Made by a program: the position numbers and the translations under genes
The notes under the pieces: generated by a model
The model's database searches: none
What the model was told of the DNA's origin: nothing
Seen by the model: only the letters and a program-made list of their open reading frames with translations
Assembly: GCA_963969345.1 (NCBI GenBank)
Contig: OZ017769.1
Span: forward strand, 6,451,725 to 6,515,724
Length of the DNA stretch: 64,000 nucleotides
From: Turbatrix aceti
Taxonomy: Eukaryota > Nematoda > Chromadorea > Rhabditida > Panagrolaimidae
Direction: 5' to 3'
Shown here: one piece after another, positions 23,109 to 35,064 of the stretch
Layout of the letters: each line of letters begins with the position of its first letter
Position numbering within the stretch: position 1 is the first letter of the stretch

Positions 23109-23632
23109 GCCAAAAAACTCCTTGAGCACTGTTTATTAATTATGAAGGCCCCAGTCAAAACATCAAAAAAATAGAAATTCACTTGCGCGAGTCTTTGTAT
23201 CGGCGCACCGCCTTGGCGCCTTCGAAGCTGGCCAAGCGCGCGAGATCAACCGACAGAAGGAGCCGCACAGCCGCTTCCACGTCTCCCGAACTCATGGTGA
23301 GCTGCCCGGTCCTCTTGATCTTGACCATGTCCGAGGCGGCAGTGGCCAGGTTGGTGAACTGGTCGACGACAAAGCTGTTGAGCGCCGCCATCGCCTCAAA
23401 ACAAACTTTTTGATTACGATTGTTGTTCACGCAGACGCGGTCAACTCACCGATTTGCTAATGGTCATCCCGCCGGGGTTTTCTTTCTGGTGGACCCGGTG
23501 GATGTACGTCGAGAAGACGGTCGTCGACTTGCCCCTCTTTTTTCCCACCTTTCTCTTGGTGCCTCGCTTTGCGCCGTGACGTCGCCGCCGGGCGGAAGGA
23601 ACTTTGCGAACTGTCACAGATGCGACTGTCGG
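23109..23632 (-). repeat. Right arm of the H2B inverted repeat
   Basis: Reverse-complement partner of 17161-17685, separated from it by 5.4 kb that contain presenilin, the THAP-like gene and PINX1. Confidence 0.9.
23132..23137 (-). terminator. Poly(A) signal of H2B copy 2
   Basis: TTTATT on the plus strand, i.e. AATAAA downstream of H2B copy 2, at the same place as in copy 1. Confidence 0.65.
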
Positions 23633-23743
23633 GGGAGGGTTGTCCACAGGCCGATCGCCGACGATGGGGCTCAATAGAGCCAGAGAATCACGGGCTGTAA
23701 CAAATCTTCCACTTCGCTGACTCAAAAGCTGCTTCGAGCTCAT
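23179..23743 (-). CDS. Histone H2B variant, copy 2
   Basis: Exons 23743-23450 and 23394-23179 give 169 residues. From PTVASVTVRK onward the protein is identical to copy 1, with the same 55-nt intron and the same GAG acceptor. The first ~40 residues (MSSKQLLSQRSGRFVTARDS and on) are unrelated to copy 1 because homology ends at the repeat boundary. The duplicate has therefore acquired a new 5' end and probably a new promoter. The few substitutions between copies are synonymous in the coding part (e.g. the Ala-Ala codons near 23277). Nucleosome core histone, nuclear; tissue use unknown. Confidence 0.87.
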
Positions 23744-24147
23744 TTTCTTCTACTGACAAGGGCAAAGTGATTACCCGTCAAGGTTCTGGCATGTTAATTT
23801 ACGGGTCTCACCAAGCAACAATTATCGACATTATAAATTCGTCCTCTTCGTAAGTGCTAGAAACTCTAGAATTTCGAAAGCGGATCCAAAATAATGGAAA
23901 AAATTGGCATTTTCATCGCATTGTAGCAGATTTCTCCGATAAGGTATTACCTGAGTTGAAAATGATGTAGAATCGTCTGACTGAGCTTGTTAAGACTGGA
24001 GAATGGTGGAAAAGGGTGAAACGCAAAGGGCGAAACCAAGATTCGGAGCCAGTTTGAATTCCGTATTCTCCGGGGAAAATCCCACCACGAACGTTGTTTG
24101 TCGCGCTTTTATTTGCGGGCAAGTTTCCATCGCATCCACTTTCAGAA
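23744..24147. other. Divergent promoter region between H2B copy 2 and DDX41
   Basis: About 400 bp, no repeat or RNA gene recognised. TTTCAG ends 24145, two bases before the DDX41 ATG, and looks like a trans-splice acceptor. Confidence 0.4.
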
Positions 24148-26864
<2,717 letters not shown>

Positions 26865-27027
26865 GGTCCCAGACGGGTCTCATTTTCAGTTAAACGTTAT
26901 TCTGTCTCTGCTTGTACAAAATACAAAAAAAAATGTTATGTAACAGGATGCCAAAGGGGGTGGAGCACGGTCGGAGGAGGTGGAGAGGGTCCGAAGACGA
27001 CGATCAATAATAGGCGCGAGCTCACAG

Positions 27028-27877
27028 TCAAACGGTGCGAATTCGGCCTGGCACGTAGTTGCGGTCGATTTCATTGCTCTGCAGGAAGATGTGCAGCGAC
27101 TTTTCGCTCTGGGCTAGGGGATGGCCCGACACCCTGAAAACAAGGAAATGCATAAGAAATGGCGCCCTTTTAGTTCAACATCAGGAAAAAATTGGGTCGG
27201 GTTTGGGCTAAAAAATGAGTCCAAAAAGCTAAACTAGTCAAAAAAATACAACAATTTCGTCTTTTTTTTTAAAAGTTGTTAGATGACGCAAAAAATATTA
27301 AAAAAAAACTCATTTTGCCCTTACGGCAAATCCTGGGCTTAAAATTTTGACCCGACCATTGGCCTAAAAGTTCAGTCCGATTTTTAATTCCTACTCATCA
27401 TAAAAAAATATTGAACGTGGAAATTCACAAAAAAAATAAAACCCACTTATTAAGAAATCCTTCGAGTCCCTGGCGTCGCTCTTCGATGAAACCCTCCTCA
27501 AAGATGCCGTCGTCGTTGCGGAACGGCAACTGGCGTTTGAGAGCTTTGCCCGGAAGCGCGGGAACGATGATCTTGCTGTCGCGCTCGAGTTCAGAGCGGA
27601 GCCACTCAAAGTCCGAATATCGTCGCCGGACGCTGGATTCTTTGTGCTTGAAGACGGGGAGGTTGGTCTGAAAGCCAGCCGGACAATTAATTTATCGTAT
27701 ATTCAATCAAAACGCTCAACTCACCCTCAAGCGAACCTCGTAGTCAGTGTACCGATTCTTGCCGACGCCGTGGGTGATGGGATTGATTACCTCGATTTCG
27801 AGAAAGTTGGCCGGTGGCGCGTACGCTTCGTCGAGGGTCTGCCGCTTCGTCTGTAGACGCTGCGTAGCCATCGTCAT
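27028..27877 (-). CDS. SNX3: Sorting nexin 3
   Basis: Three exons (27877-27725, 27667-27447, 27133-27028) encode 159 residues, essentially one PX domain. Visible hallmarks: PPANFLEIEVINPITHGVGK, RRRYSDFEWLRSEL (the PI3P-binding arginine and tyrosine), the proline-rich loop LPGKALKRQLPF, and HPLAQSEKSLHIFLQ. SNX3 binds PI3P on early endosomes and works with retromer, notably in Wntless/MIG-14 recycling. Size and gapless match to the family make this secure. Two start codons lie 6 nt apart; the upstream (MTMAT) is annotated. The region between the stop and DDX41 is short, so the two genes converge within ~165 bp. Confidence 0.93.
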
Positions 27878-29150
27878 CGCCGGTGAATATCGCAATCGCG
27901 CTGAAAAAAGAGATCGACGTTTTTCAATACGATCAGGGAGCTTGCTCGGAAGTTGTCTATCTATCGTAATCCACGACGACCAAACAAACGCATAAACAAT
28001 TGCTGTCCTACGCGTGCGCAGCCGCGGCGTCGCCGTGCACCGCCAACACGCGCGGACACCGACCGACCGCCGCAAAACCATCCGTGTCCGAAACGAAGCG
28101 AAACGCCTGGATGGATTATTATCACGACTCCCGGAGTCTGCGTAGGAACATTTCGCCACTCGCCTATTTCATCAGCGAGTGCAATGTTCACCAAAAAAAA
28201 CTGACGCCGTAAAAACGAACAAACACGGACAAAAAATAAAATTTTCTAAGGCAGCTTCTTTCTTGAAAAGAGCTTTATCATGTTTGCCAAAACTACAAAA
28301 AAACAATTGCCCGACAGCGCTGCGCACGTAAAAGAAACGGAACTAAAGCAAAAGTGACGTTATCTCGCCACAAATCGAACAATCGAGAAAACAAAAGCGT
28401 AACACGATGGATAAAAAAACGGCTGACGTCTGCGGAGCCGAGTGCCGTGCTTTTGAAGTGCACCGGGCTGGATAGACAGAAAACGATGAGTAACCCCCGA
28501 CGTTCATCGTAATCAACCAGAAACGAACAACGCGTGGCCAGCAACGTGCGACGCGAGTGGGAGTTGCAGTCGAGGTCCTCGAGCGAACAGACCGCGGTAA
28601 ACTCGCTGGTGCGGCGTTCGGGCTTTTTTGCACACTGCACTGCTTTTTTTGTGGTCAACAACAATTCCTTGCATTTGGCTTTCTTTTCCTCTGGTTCAAT
28701 TGCTTTTTTACGTGCTTGTGCATTGTTTTGTGTTGCGCGATTGCCGCATTCCCTAAAAATGCGAAATTCACCCCACCAATCGGGTCGAGCTGGTCAGAAA
28801 GCCTATCGGATCGACGGGATTCAAATGTTAACTTTTTTATAAAAATTTATTCAAAACAGTCGAAAATGAACTAAATTTTTTATGAAAAAAAACGTGTTTT
28901 GGCATTTTTTTTGCAAATGTTTTTCAACAAATATGAAATTTTATTTTTAATTTCCTTCAGTTTTACCCTTCAAAAACTCGACTTTTCCACACCTTGCTTT
29001 GCCGCGCCTTTCCACGTCTCGCATTTGTCTTATCGCTGAGAGCCTTTAAATGTGCCATGTTTACCGTACATATTTTTGTAAACAATTTTATTTTCTGTAT
29101 TTTTTTGTTTTTCAGTTTATAATCCCCCTTATCAACTATTTATAACAACA
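27878..29150. other. Divergent gap between SNX3 and TSPO
   Basis: About 1.27 kb. The first ~900 bp is of mixed composition; 28830-29150 is AT-rich. TTTTTCAG at 29108-29115 is a good acceptor 36 nt before the TSPO ATG. No RNA gene or repeat was recognised. Confidence 0.4.
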
Positions 29151-29720
29151 ATGCCGTACCTCTGGACTTCGCAGGACACCCAAAACGCCGTTTTGTACTC
29201 CGTGATTCCCGCCGGCCTTGGAGTGGCATCACTCTTGTCAGCTCAGCGAGGCGGTCTGCGCCATGCTTTGCACTCTGTAAGTTGTTTGAATTCATTTTAA
29301 CAGTCCAGTTTATTGTACGAACACCCTCAGGGCAACTCAGCGGCCATCCCTGCATGGGCTCGTCAAAACCCCAACCTTTTCGCAGCCATTGACGTCCTCA
29401 CGCTCAGTCCTCTGGGTTACGCCGCCTACCTTGTCTACAGGGACGGCGGCGGCTTCGACTACACGGATACGACCGTTGCGGTCTCGCTCTTTGGCGCGAG
29501 CGCCGTTCTCGCCGGCGCCGTAGGACCACTGCTCAAGAACCGCAATTACAAATGCCTCGCCATCAACAACGGTCTCCTCGCCGCAGCTGCTGCCGCGGTT
29601 ACCTACATCTCCTACGGCATCAACAAGCAAGCTCCCGGCTACATCGCCCCGTTCGTGATCTGGACAGCCATCAACGCTGTTCTTGGCTACCAGATCTACC
29701 GGCTCAACTCTGCCAAGTGA
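29151..29720 (+). CDS. TSPO: TspO/MBR (translocator protein) homologue
   Basis: Exons 29151-29276 and 29331-29720 encode 171 residues. Five hydrophobic segments can be traced, with the family landmarks IPAWARQNP (the PxWxP-type loop) followed by SPLGYAAYLVYRDGGGF. The protein is expected in the outer mitochondrial membrane as a five-helix bundle that binds porphyrins and sterol-like ligands. The C-terminal half is alanine-rich and less conserved: the family's conserved tryptophan-rich ligand pocket is reduced (SLFGASAVLAGAVGPLL), and the cholesterol-recognition stretch at the end is only approximate. The call is good at family level; function may be divergent. Confidence 0.75.
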
Positions 29721-30150
29721 AGCCTGATTCACTGGATGACAGAAAACTAGATTACCTCCTCGATGTTGCCTTTTGAGTTTGCCACGATTGAAATTGTCAT
29801 TTTGATCAGAAATCAAATCAAAATCCTCATACCCTTCAAAATGTCTTGTAATTTTCATTTATGTGGCGCTTTGTATGAAAGAACGATGTCGAGTTGTCTT
29901 TGTGCGGGCTGGGATCAGTTTTATGGACTGTGGAATACTTTTCGTGCTAGGACACAGGGGAGAAGAACAGAAGAGCATTTTATGAGGCAATCCGTTGGTC
30001 TCCAAGCGAAAACTTGTATTCGTCGTGAGAGATGTATTTATAAAATTTTTGTTCTCTTTTTTTTTTGCTTGAGGACGTTTACCCAATATAGTCAACGTTT
30101 TGCTCAATTTTATAAATGCCACAGGGTAGTTTGCAGAAGGAAGGCGGTCA

Positions 30151-30841
30151 ATGTCCGACAACCTGCTGACGACTGACGACGTTTGGGACGACACCGAGCT
30201 CATCAAGATGTACGACGAGGCGATGAAGACGACGTCCGAGACGAGCTGGAAGGATTCCAAGGCAAAGTCGCCGGACAAGAAGGTTTGTCTCTTTTTTTTA
30301 TGTGCAATCAATTACGATCGTTTCCTTTAGCCCCCAAAGACCGACTGGAAAGTAGGCGACCTCTGCATGGCACTTTACGCCGAAGACGAGCTTTGCTACG
30401 ACGCTGTCATCATTGCCGTGAACATCCCCGCCGGCAAGGTCACCGTGAGGTTCACCGACTACGACGAGACTGCCGAACTCGATTTCAAGGACGTCTATGG
30501 CACCGACGAGGTGCAGTTTCTCGACGAGGCTGAAGAAAAGGAAGCAGAGACTTCGCAGTCCTTCCGGGACCGTGGCCGCAATCCTTCGCTGTCTTTACTT
30601 CGCGAATCGCTACCCGACCATTCCAGTCACATTCCGGTGAGTTTTTACCTGTTTTGGACACTTGATAGAATTCATTGTTTTTTTACAGGTGCCGGATATC
30701 CTGCCTCCTCCTCCCGAACTCTTTGAAAAAGTCGATGGCAGCGATGAAGTGTCGTCGAACATGCTGCTCTCCTGGTACCTGAGCGGCTATCACACGGGCT
30801 ACTACAAAGCGTTGCAGGACATGAAAAAGCGCGCTCGCTGA
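30151..30841 (+). CDS. SMN1: Survival motor neuron protein homologue
   Basis: Exons 30151-30282, 30331-30636 and 30689-30841 encode 196 residues. Order: an N-terminal Gemin2-binding helix (DDTELIKMYDEAMKT, the family DDxxLIKAYDxAL motif); a Tudor domain (DWKVGDLCMALYAEDELCYD to DFKDVYGTDEVQ) that reads symmetric dimethylarginine on Sm proteins; a short proline stretch (LPPPPEL); and the C-terminal YG box (LLSWYLSGYHTGYYKAL) for self-association. SMN assembles Sm cores on snRNAs in the cytoplasm and Cajal bodies. The protein is compact like other nematode SMN-1. It converges on the collagen gene, whose stop is 107 bp away. Confidence 0.92.
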
Positions 30842-30948
30842 TCGATCTTCAAAGAAGATTTCTTCTTTGCGCCCGCCGATTTTGTTTTTTGTCTGTTGTT
30901 TTGTCTCTTTTTGCACGGTTTAAATTTATTTTCCACACGGGAGACTGC

Positions 30949-31865
30949 TTAGGTCTCATAAATGTCTTCAAGTGGTCGCTCGAAGATGAAAGCCGTTCGC
31001 CTGGGGCACTGGCAGTAGGGCTGCAGAGTGCGTCCGGGGTACCCCTGGGCCCCCGACTGCCCCTGACGGCCCCGAAGACCTGGTGAACCGGGGAGGCCGC
31101 CTGCTCCGGGGGAACCAGAGCGCCCCTGCATGCCAGGACGTCCCGGGAGACCGGGGCTACCGTTGATGCCCCTCGGCCCGCTGTTGCCGGGTGATCCTGG
31201 ATTTCCAGGACTCCCGCGAAGACCAATTGATCCAGGCCGACCGGGGACTCCTTTGGACCCAGGTTGACCAGGCCTCCCGGGAGTGCCCATCTCGCCGGGC
31301 TTTCCTCGTCGACCGGGAACGCCGTACATTCCGGACGCTCCCGGGGTGCCGGATAGTCCTGGCGATCCTTTGGGGCCTACGGCACCGGGGGGACCACGAC
31401 GACCACCCGGGCCACGGGGACAGATGCGACAGCGACCGGCAAAGTTATAAGAGATGTTCGGAAAGCTGCCCGGTAGTCCAGGACTCCCGGGGACACCGGG
31501 ACTGCCGGGGAGACCATCTGTGCCCCGGGGACCTGGATATCCGGGTCTGCCGCGGGGACAGTGATTGGCAACGACGCAGACGCATTCGCCACGGGCGGCG
31601 CGGCGGGGACGAGCAAGCTGGGGATGGAATGAGTAAAGTTGGCGTTGAATGGACCTGGAAAAGTTGTCGTTATGCCGTCCGTAAAAAATTCCAAAACTGA
31701 CCAAATTTCTTTCTCGACACTTCGAAATTCGGCGACATCATTCTGCACGGCGGTACGAAAAGTTTCGATTTCATTCAACAATGTTGGTAGGGCCAGGGCC
31801 GCAAAAGCAGCGGCAGCCACAGCCGCCACTGCGGACACGGATACGATAACCGCCGTTTCGTGCAT
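30949..31865 (-). CDS. Nematode cuticle collagen
   Basis: Two exons (31865-31702, 31654-30949) encode 289 residues. The N-terminal hydrophobic segment ([20 protein letters not shown]) and the following helix ending EKEIWSIQRQ make up the nematode cuticle collagen N-terminal domain. RPRRAAR resembles the subtilisin cleavage site (homology box A). CVCVVANHC and CRIC are the interchain cysteine clusters. Two Gly-X-Y blocks, the second about 140 residues long, lead to a terminal CQCP knot. Such collagens are secreted by the hypodermis, trimerise, and are crosslinked into the cuticle. This gene is the strongest phylum marker in the window. The plus strand here also has open frames; they mirror the Gly-Pro codons. 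Confidence 0.95.
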
Positions 31866-31895
31866 CTGACCTCGATTCTGTCATCTAAGAAACAG

Positions 31896-31902
31896 CTATA
31901 TA
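31896..31902 (-). promoter_or_regulatory. TATA box of the collagen gene
   Basis: Reads TATATAG on the minus strand in the context GGGGGTATATAGC, ~31-37 nt upstream of the collagen ATG. This implies a very short leader, as seen in many cuticle collagen genes. Confidence 0.5.
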
Positions 31903-32508
31903 CCCCCTGCAGTATGGCAATTACCCTGACCGCCTGTTGCATGCCTCAAAAAGTCTAATCACCGGATTTGCCCTCAGTAAAATCCGCAACTTTGACGAAA
32001 AGTTAATCCTAAAAATCGCAAGTGTCGACCGCAACGTGCAGCGCATGTCGCAGCCGGGCAGCCAGTGAGCGTCGCGTCTTTTGCACCAATCAAAACCAGA
32101 ACATTCTATCGACGCTTTGCGTTTGTTTTACTGCGCCTGTTCTTCCTTCCTTTACCCCGTATGTTTTTCAATCTGGTTCCCGGGTTTTTGACGCAACGCT
32201 TCCACGCAGTCGCCGTCGCGACGTGGAAATGTGAAAACCGATGTGCGCGGTGTAATCCAGTTCTTTTGCGCTATTTTATCCGTTCGTTTGGTTGGTTTGT
32301 CGATCGACCACGTCGTTGCGCGCGATTCAATTGATTTTCTGGAAATTTCGCATCGCGTTGTCTATAATTTTCAGACAAAATGCCATTCTTCTTTTTTTTC
32401 AGGTGTGTTATACGTGCGTATTGGGGGCGCTTCAGTGCGTTTTGCGACCGGTAGGTTGGCAGTTAGCAGTCTCGTCGTTGTCTTCTGAGTGAGAACTAGC
32501 CGTCAAAA
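31903..32508. other. Divergent gap between collagen and SERF
   Basis: About 600 bp holding both promoters. TTTTTTTCAG ending at 32401 is a strong acceptor that could mark a 5' UTR intron or trans-splicing of the SERF mRNA. Nothing else recognised. Confidence 0.4.
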
Positions 32509-32799
32509 ATGACTCGTAAGGTTTTGATTTTTTTCCGAGTGTGAATCACCGATTGTGTACGGTTTGCAGGAGGTAACCAACGTGAATTGGCCCGCGCCAA
32601 GAACCTGAAGAAGCAGCAGGAGCTGAAGAAGAGCCAGGCCGCTTCGGCTTCCGGCGTCAGCACAGACAAACGCATGGGTCGCGATGCCGACATCATGAGG
32701 CAGAAGCAGCAAAAGGCCCTGGAGAAAAAGGCTGCCGATGACGCCGCTGCTGCTGCAGCCGGCGGTTCCAAGGTTGTCAAGATCGATCCGCTCAAGTGA
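32509..32799 (+). CDS. SERF2: Small EDRK-rich factor (SERF/MOAG-4)
   Basis: A 7-nt first coding exon (32509-32515, encoding M-T and part of R) is spliced to 32570-32799, giving 78 residues. MTRGNQRELARAKNLKKQQE is the invariant 4F5/SERF N-terminus. The rest is charged and helical with KQQKALEKKAADDAAAA near the end. SERF/MOAG-4 are small cytosolic/nuclear proteins that bind amyloid-prone or nucleic-acid partners and accelerate aggregation. The tiny initiating exon is easy to miss and is supported by exact match of the join to the family motif. Confidence 0.92.
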
Positions 32800-34137
32800 C
32801 GACGTCCATCCGTCGCTTCGGATGCCTACCCGTTACTCTCATGTGACGTCATCTAATTTTCTGGACTCATATAAATTTTTTGCACCATGTTGGGAGCAAT
32901 GGAGGGTGTTTTTGGGTTGATTTGGGAATTTCTGTGTGTGAACCAGTTTTCACCGACTCCGGGGTCGAAAAGTCGACTCTGACTTTGAAGTCGAGAATTG
33001 ATAGTCGGAGTCGATATTTTTTTTCAAAAAGTCAACTCTGAAGAAAATGCACTTTTTTGGGGTCAAATTCTCTATTTTTGTCAATTTTGAGTATTTTTGT
33101 TCAAAATTCATTAGTGGCCTACGTTTTGGCATTTTTTGTGCATTTTCTATAAAAAATATTTTTTGTATTCGTGAAAGTCGAATTTTAGTCAAAATCGGTC
33201 CATTCAAAGTCGGTCGAGGCGGAGTCGATTTTTCTCAAAGTTGGAACCCTGAATTGGACAATCCCGCAATTTGGCAGAATTTGATCTCTTTTGGCACTCA
33301 AAAACCCCATCTTGCTTAAACCCGGCCCAGACCATCTAATGGGAACTTACACAATCTCGTTAATAGCATCTTAATGTGCGTTTTAAAATTTTTTTATGAC
33401 AAACTCATCCGTCAGAAATCCCCTCCACGCAATAACTTGCCTGGCAATGGCATTTGTGGTGCAACAACTGCTATAGATCCGACCGGAGTCGTTGGGGTGG
33501 CGGGCGGGCAATCGCCGTGCCAGTGTCCTTATCTGGTGTCCGGCCGCGCACGCAAAATGAGTGGGTGCCGTTATCAGCTTCGCGGCAGTGCAGTGGCAGC
33601 GGCCGGTGAGGAGATCCATCCGTAGCTTGCCTAATACATAATCTTCGGTGTCTTTAGTGTGTGCAGAGGGAGTAGAGAAGGGCGATTGGTTTGCGTCAAG
33701 GCAGGCAGCAAGCAATTGACAATTGTTTCACCCCTCCAATTCATCGGCCCGAATTAATTACCTGCCTGTTCGACACACAAACATGTGCATCGGTGCCTCG
33801 AAATTTGTCTCCAATAAATTGGATGAGACCGGGCGATCACTCTCGAGGTGGCTTGTCTCTCGTGCTAGCTTTGTTGTCGTTTATTGTGTTGCTTTGTTTG
33901 TAAACTTCGGAGTCCGGACGGCTCGTCGTTGGATTTGACTTTGTTAAAATTTATTGAGTGAATTAGGCATCCTTTTGTCCACTTGAATTTGACACAAGAT
34001 ATAATTTATGGTATTACTGTATTTCCATAGGCCAATTTACGATTTAACGTGTACAAATCAGTAATTTTTTATCCTACCTAATTTTTTGCGTGTTTTGACA
34101 GTTTTCGACCCTCCTTGTGTTCCAGGTGCTTCCAACT
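32800..34137. other. Gene-free interval with one MITE
   Basis: 1.3 kb between SERF and the secreted orphan gene. A family-A MITE occupies 32944-33251. The remainder is mixed composition with no recognisable gene or RNA. Confidence 0.5.
32944..33251 (+). mobile_element. Non-autonomous hAT-like MITE (family A), full-length, no clear target duplication
   Basis: Starts CAGTTTTCACCGACTCC and ends TTGGAACCCTG, the imperfect inverted CAG...CTG termini of the family. Internal AGTCGGAGTCGATATTTTTT and TTCAAAATTCATTA match the other copies. Its flanks do not show an 8-bp repeat. Confidence 0.5.
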
Positions 34138-34876
34138 ATGCGTGTCTGGGTCCTAATCTGTCTCCTGGCAGTGAGTGTCGCGGAAGACGGCATCGAAGTT
34201 TCCCTCCTGCCACCGCTGCCCGTCTGCGAGCAGTACCAAGCCTGTGCCGCTGAAGTTCGGCACTTTCCCGTCCTCTCAGAGTCCACCGACGACCCATCAG
34301 TTTCCAACGCAGAAGTCGAAGCATTCGAGGCTGCTCCGACGGAAGTGATCGACGGTTCCGGTGCCGAAATCGAAGTCGAGGGCAGCGGCGGTGAGGGCTG
34401 GCTCGGGCCCCAACTCATCAGCCTGACCCCCGATACGCCATCCTCGACCGCATTTCCTCTCTACGACGAATTTGTCACTTCACCTGGCGTCTTTGATTTT
34501 GCAGCCACGCCCAACATCACACAGAGACGACTATGCCGTTGCTCCGATTCCACCGATGACGAAGGTTAGTCGAGTTTGGTCGTAAAATCTGTAAAAAAGC
34601 GCTTCAGATGACTCACAGTGCTCGCTGCAAAACGAGACATCCACGATAGAACTCGAACAAACAGTCAGACTGGCATTTTGCCAGTCTCCGGAACCTCGAC
34701 CGCTCTGCAGACGGCACCGCTCGGTGATACGCGTCATCGGGGAAATCCACGAAACGGGCGAGGCCATACAGAACATCCTCGACACGGCGGTGTTCTGCAC
34801 GTGCCCAAACGGCTTTCAGAGGGTCAGCATCGAGCCCTGGGACCGCGGATACGCCTTCAATTACCAATGCGAGTGA
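34138..34876 (+). CDS. Secreted cysteine-containing protein of unknown function
   Basis: Exons 34138-34564 and 34608-34876 give 231 residues. A signal peptide is clear (MRVWVLICLLAVSVAEDG). An acidic, Ser/Glu/Gly-rich middle (residues ~45-125) links an N-terminal pair of cysteines (VCEQYQACAAEV) to a C-terminal Cys-rich part: LCRCSD, QCSL, FCQSP, LCRRH, FCTCPNGFQR, ending WDRGYAFNYQCE. About ten cysteines suggest a disulphide-bonded extracellular domain. I do not recognise the family. Its 3' end faces WDR11 across 188 bp that hold a small tandem array. Confidence 0.7.
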
Positions 34877-34957
34877 CGTGTGTCTGTATGCGATCATTTA
34901 TTGCCCGAAAAAAAAGAAAGAAGTGAAATCTAAAGCTGAAGATGATTGCACAGAGGA

Positions 34958-35052
34958 GTGGTCTCGGCACGAATTATTTTAGACAGTGAGAGGTCTCGGC
35001 ACGAGTTATTTTAGATAGAGGTGTCTCGGCACGAATTATTTTAGATACATAG
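34958..35052 (+). repeat. Three-copy ~31-bp tandem repeat between convergent 3' ends
   Basis: Three units, each containing TCTCGGCACGAATTATTTT (A/G at one position) followed by AGATAG-like sequence, at 34958-34990, 34991-35020 and 35021-35052. They lie between the secreted-protein stop and the WDR11 stop, probably in one or both 3' UTRs. Confidence 0.8.
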
Positions 35053-35064
35053 TTAGCGTTACGA

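Noticed and set aside
31191..31865. Plus-strand open frames opposite the collagen
   Set aside because: Gly-Pro codons (GGN CCN) leave the opposite strand free of stops; the minus strand has the real collagen features.
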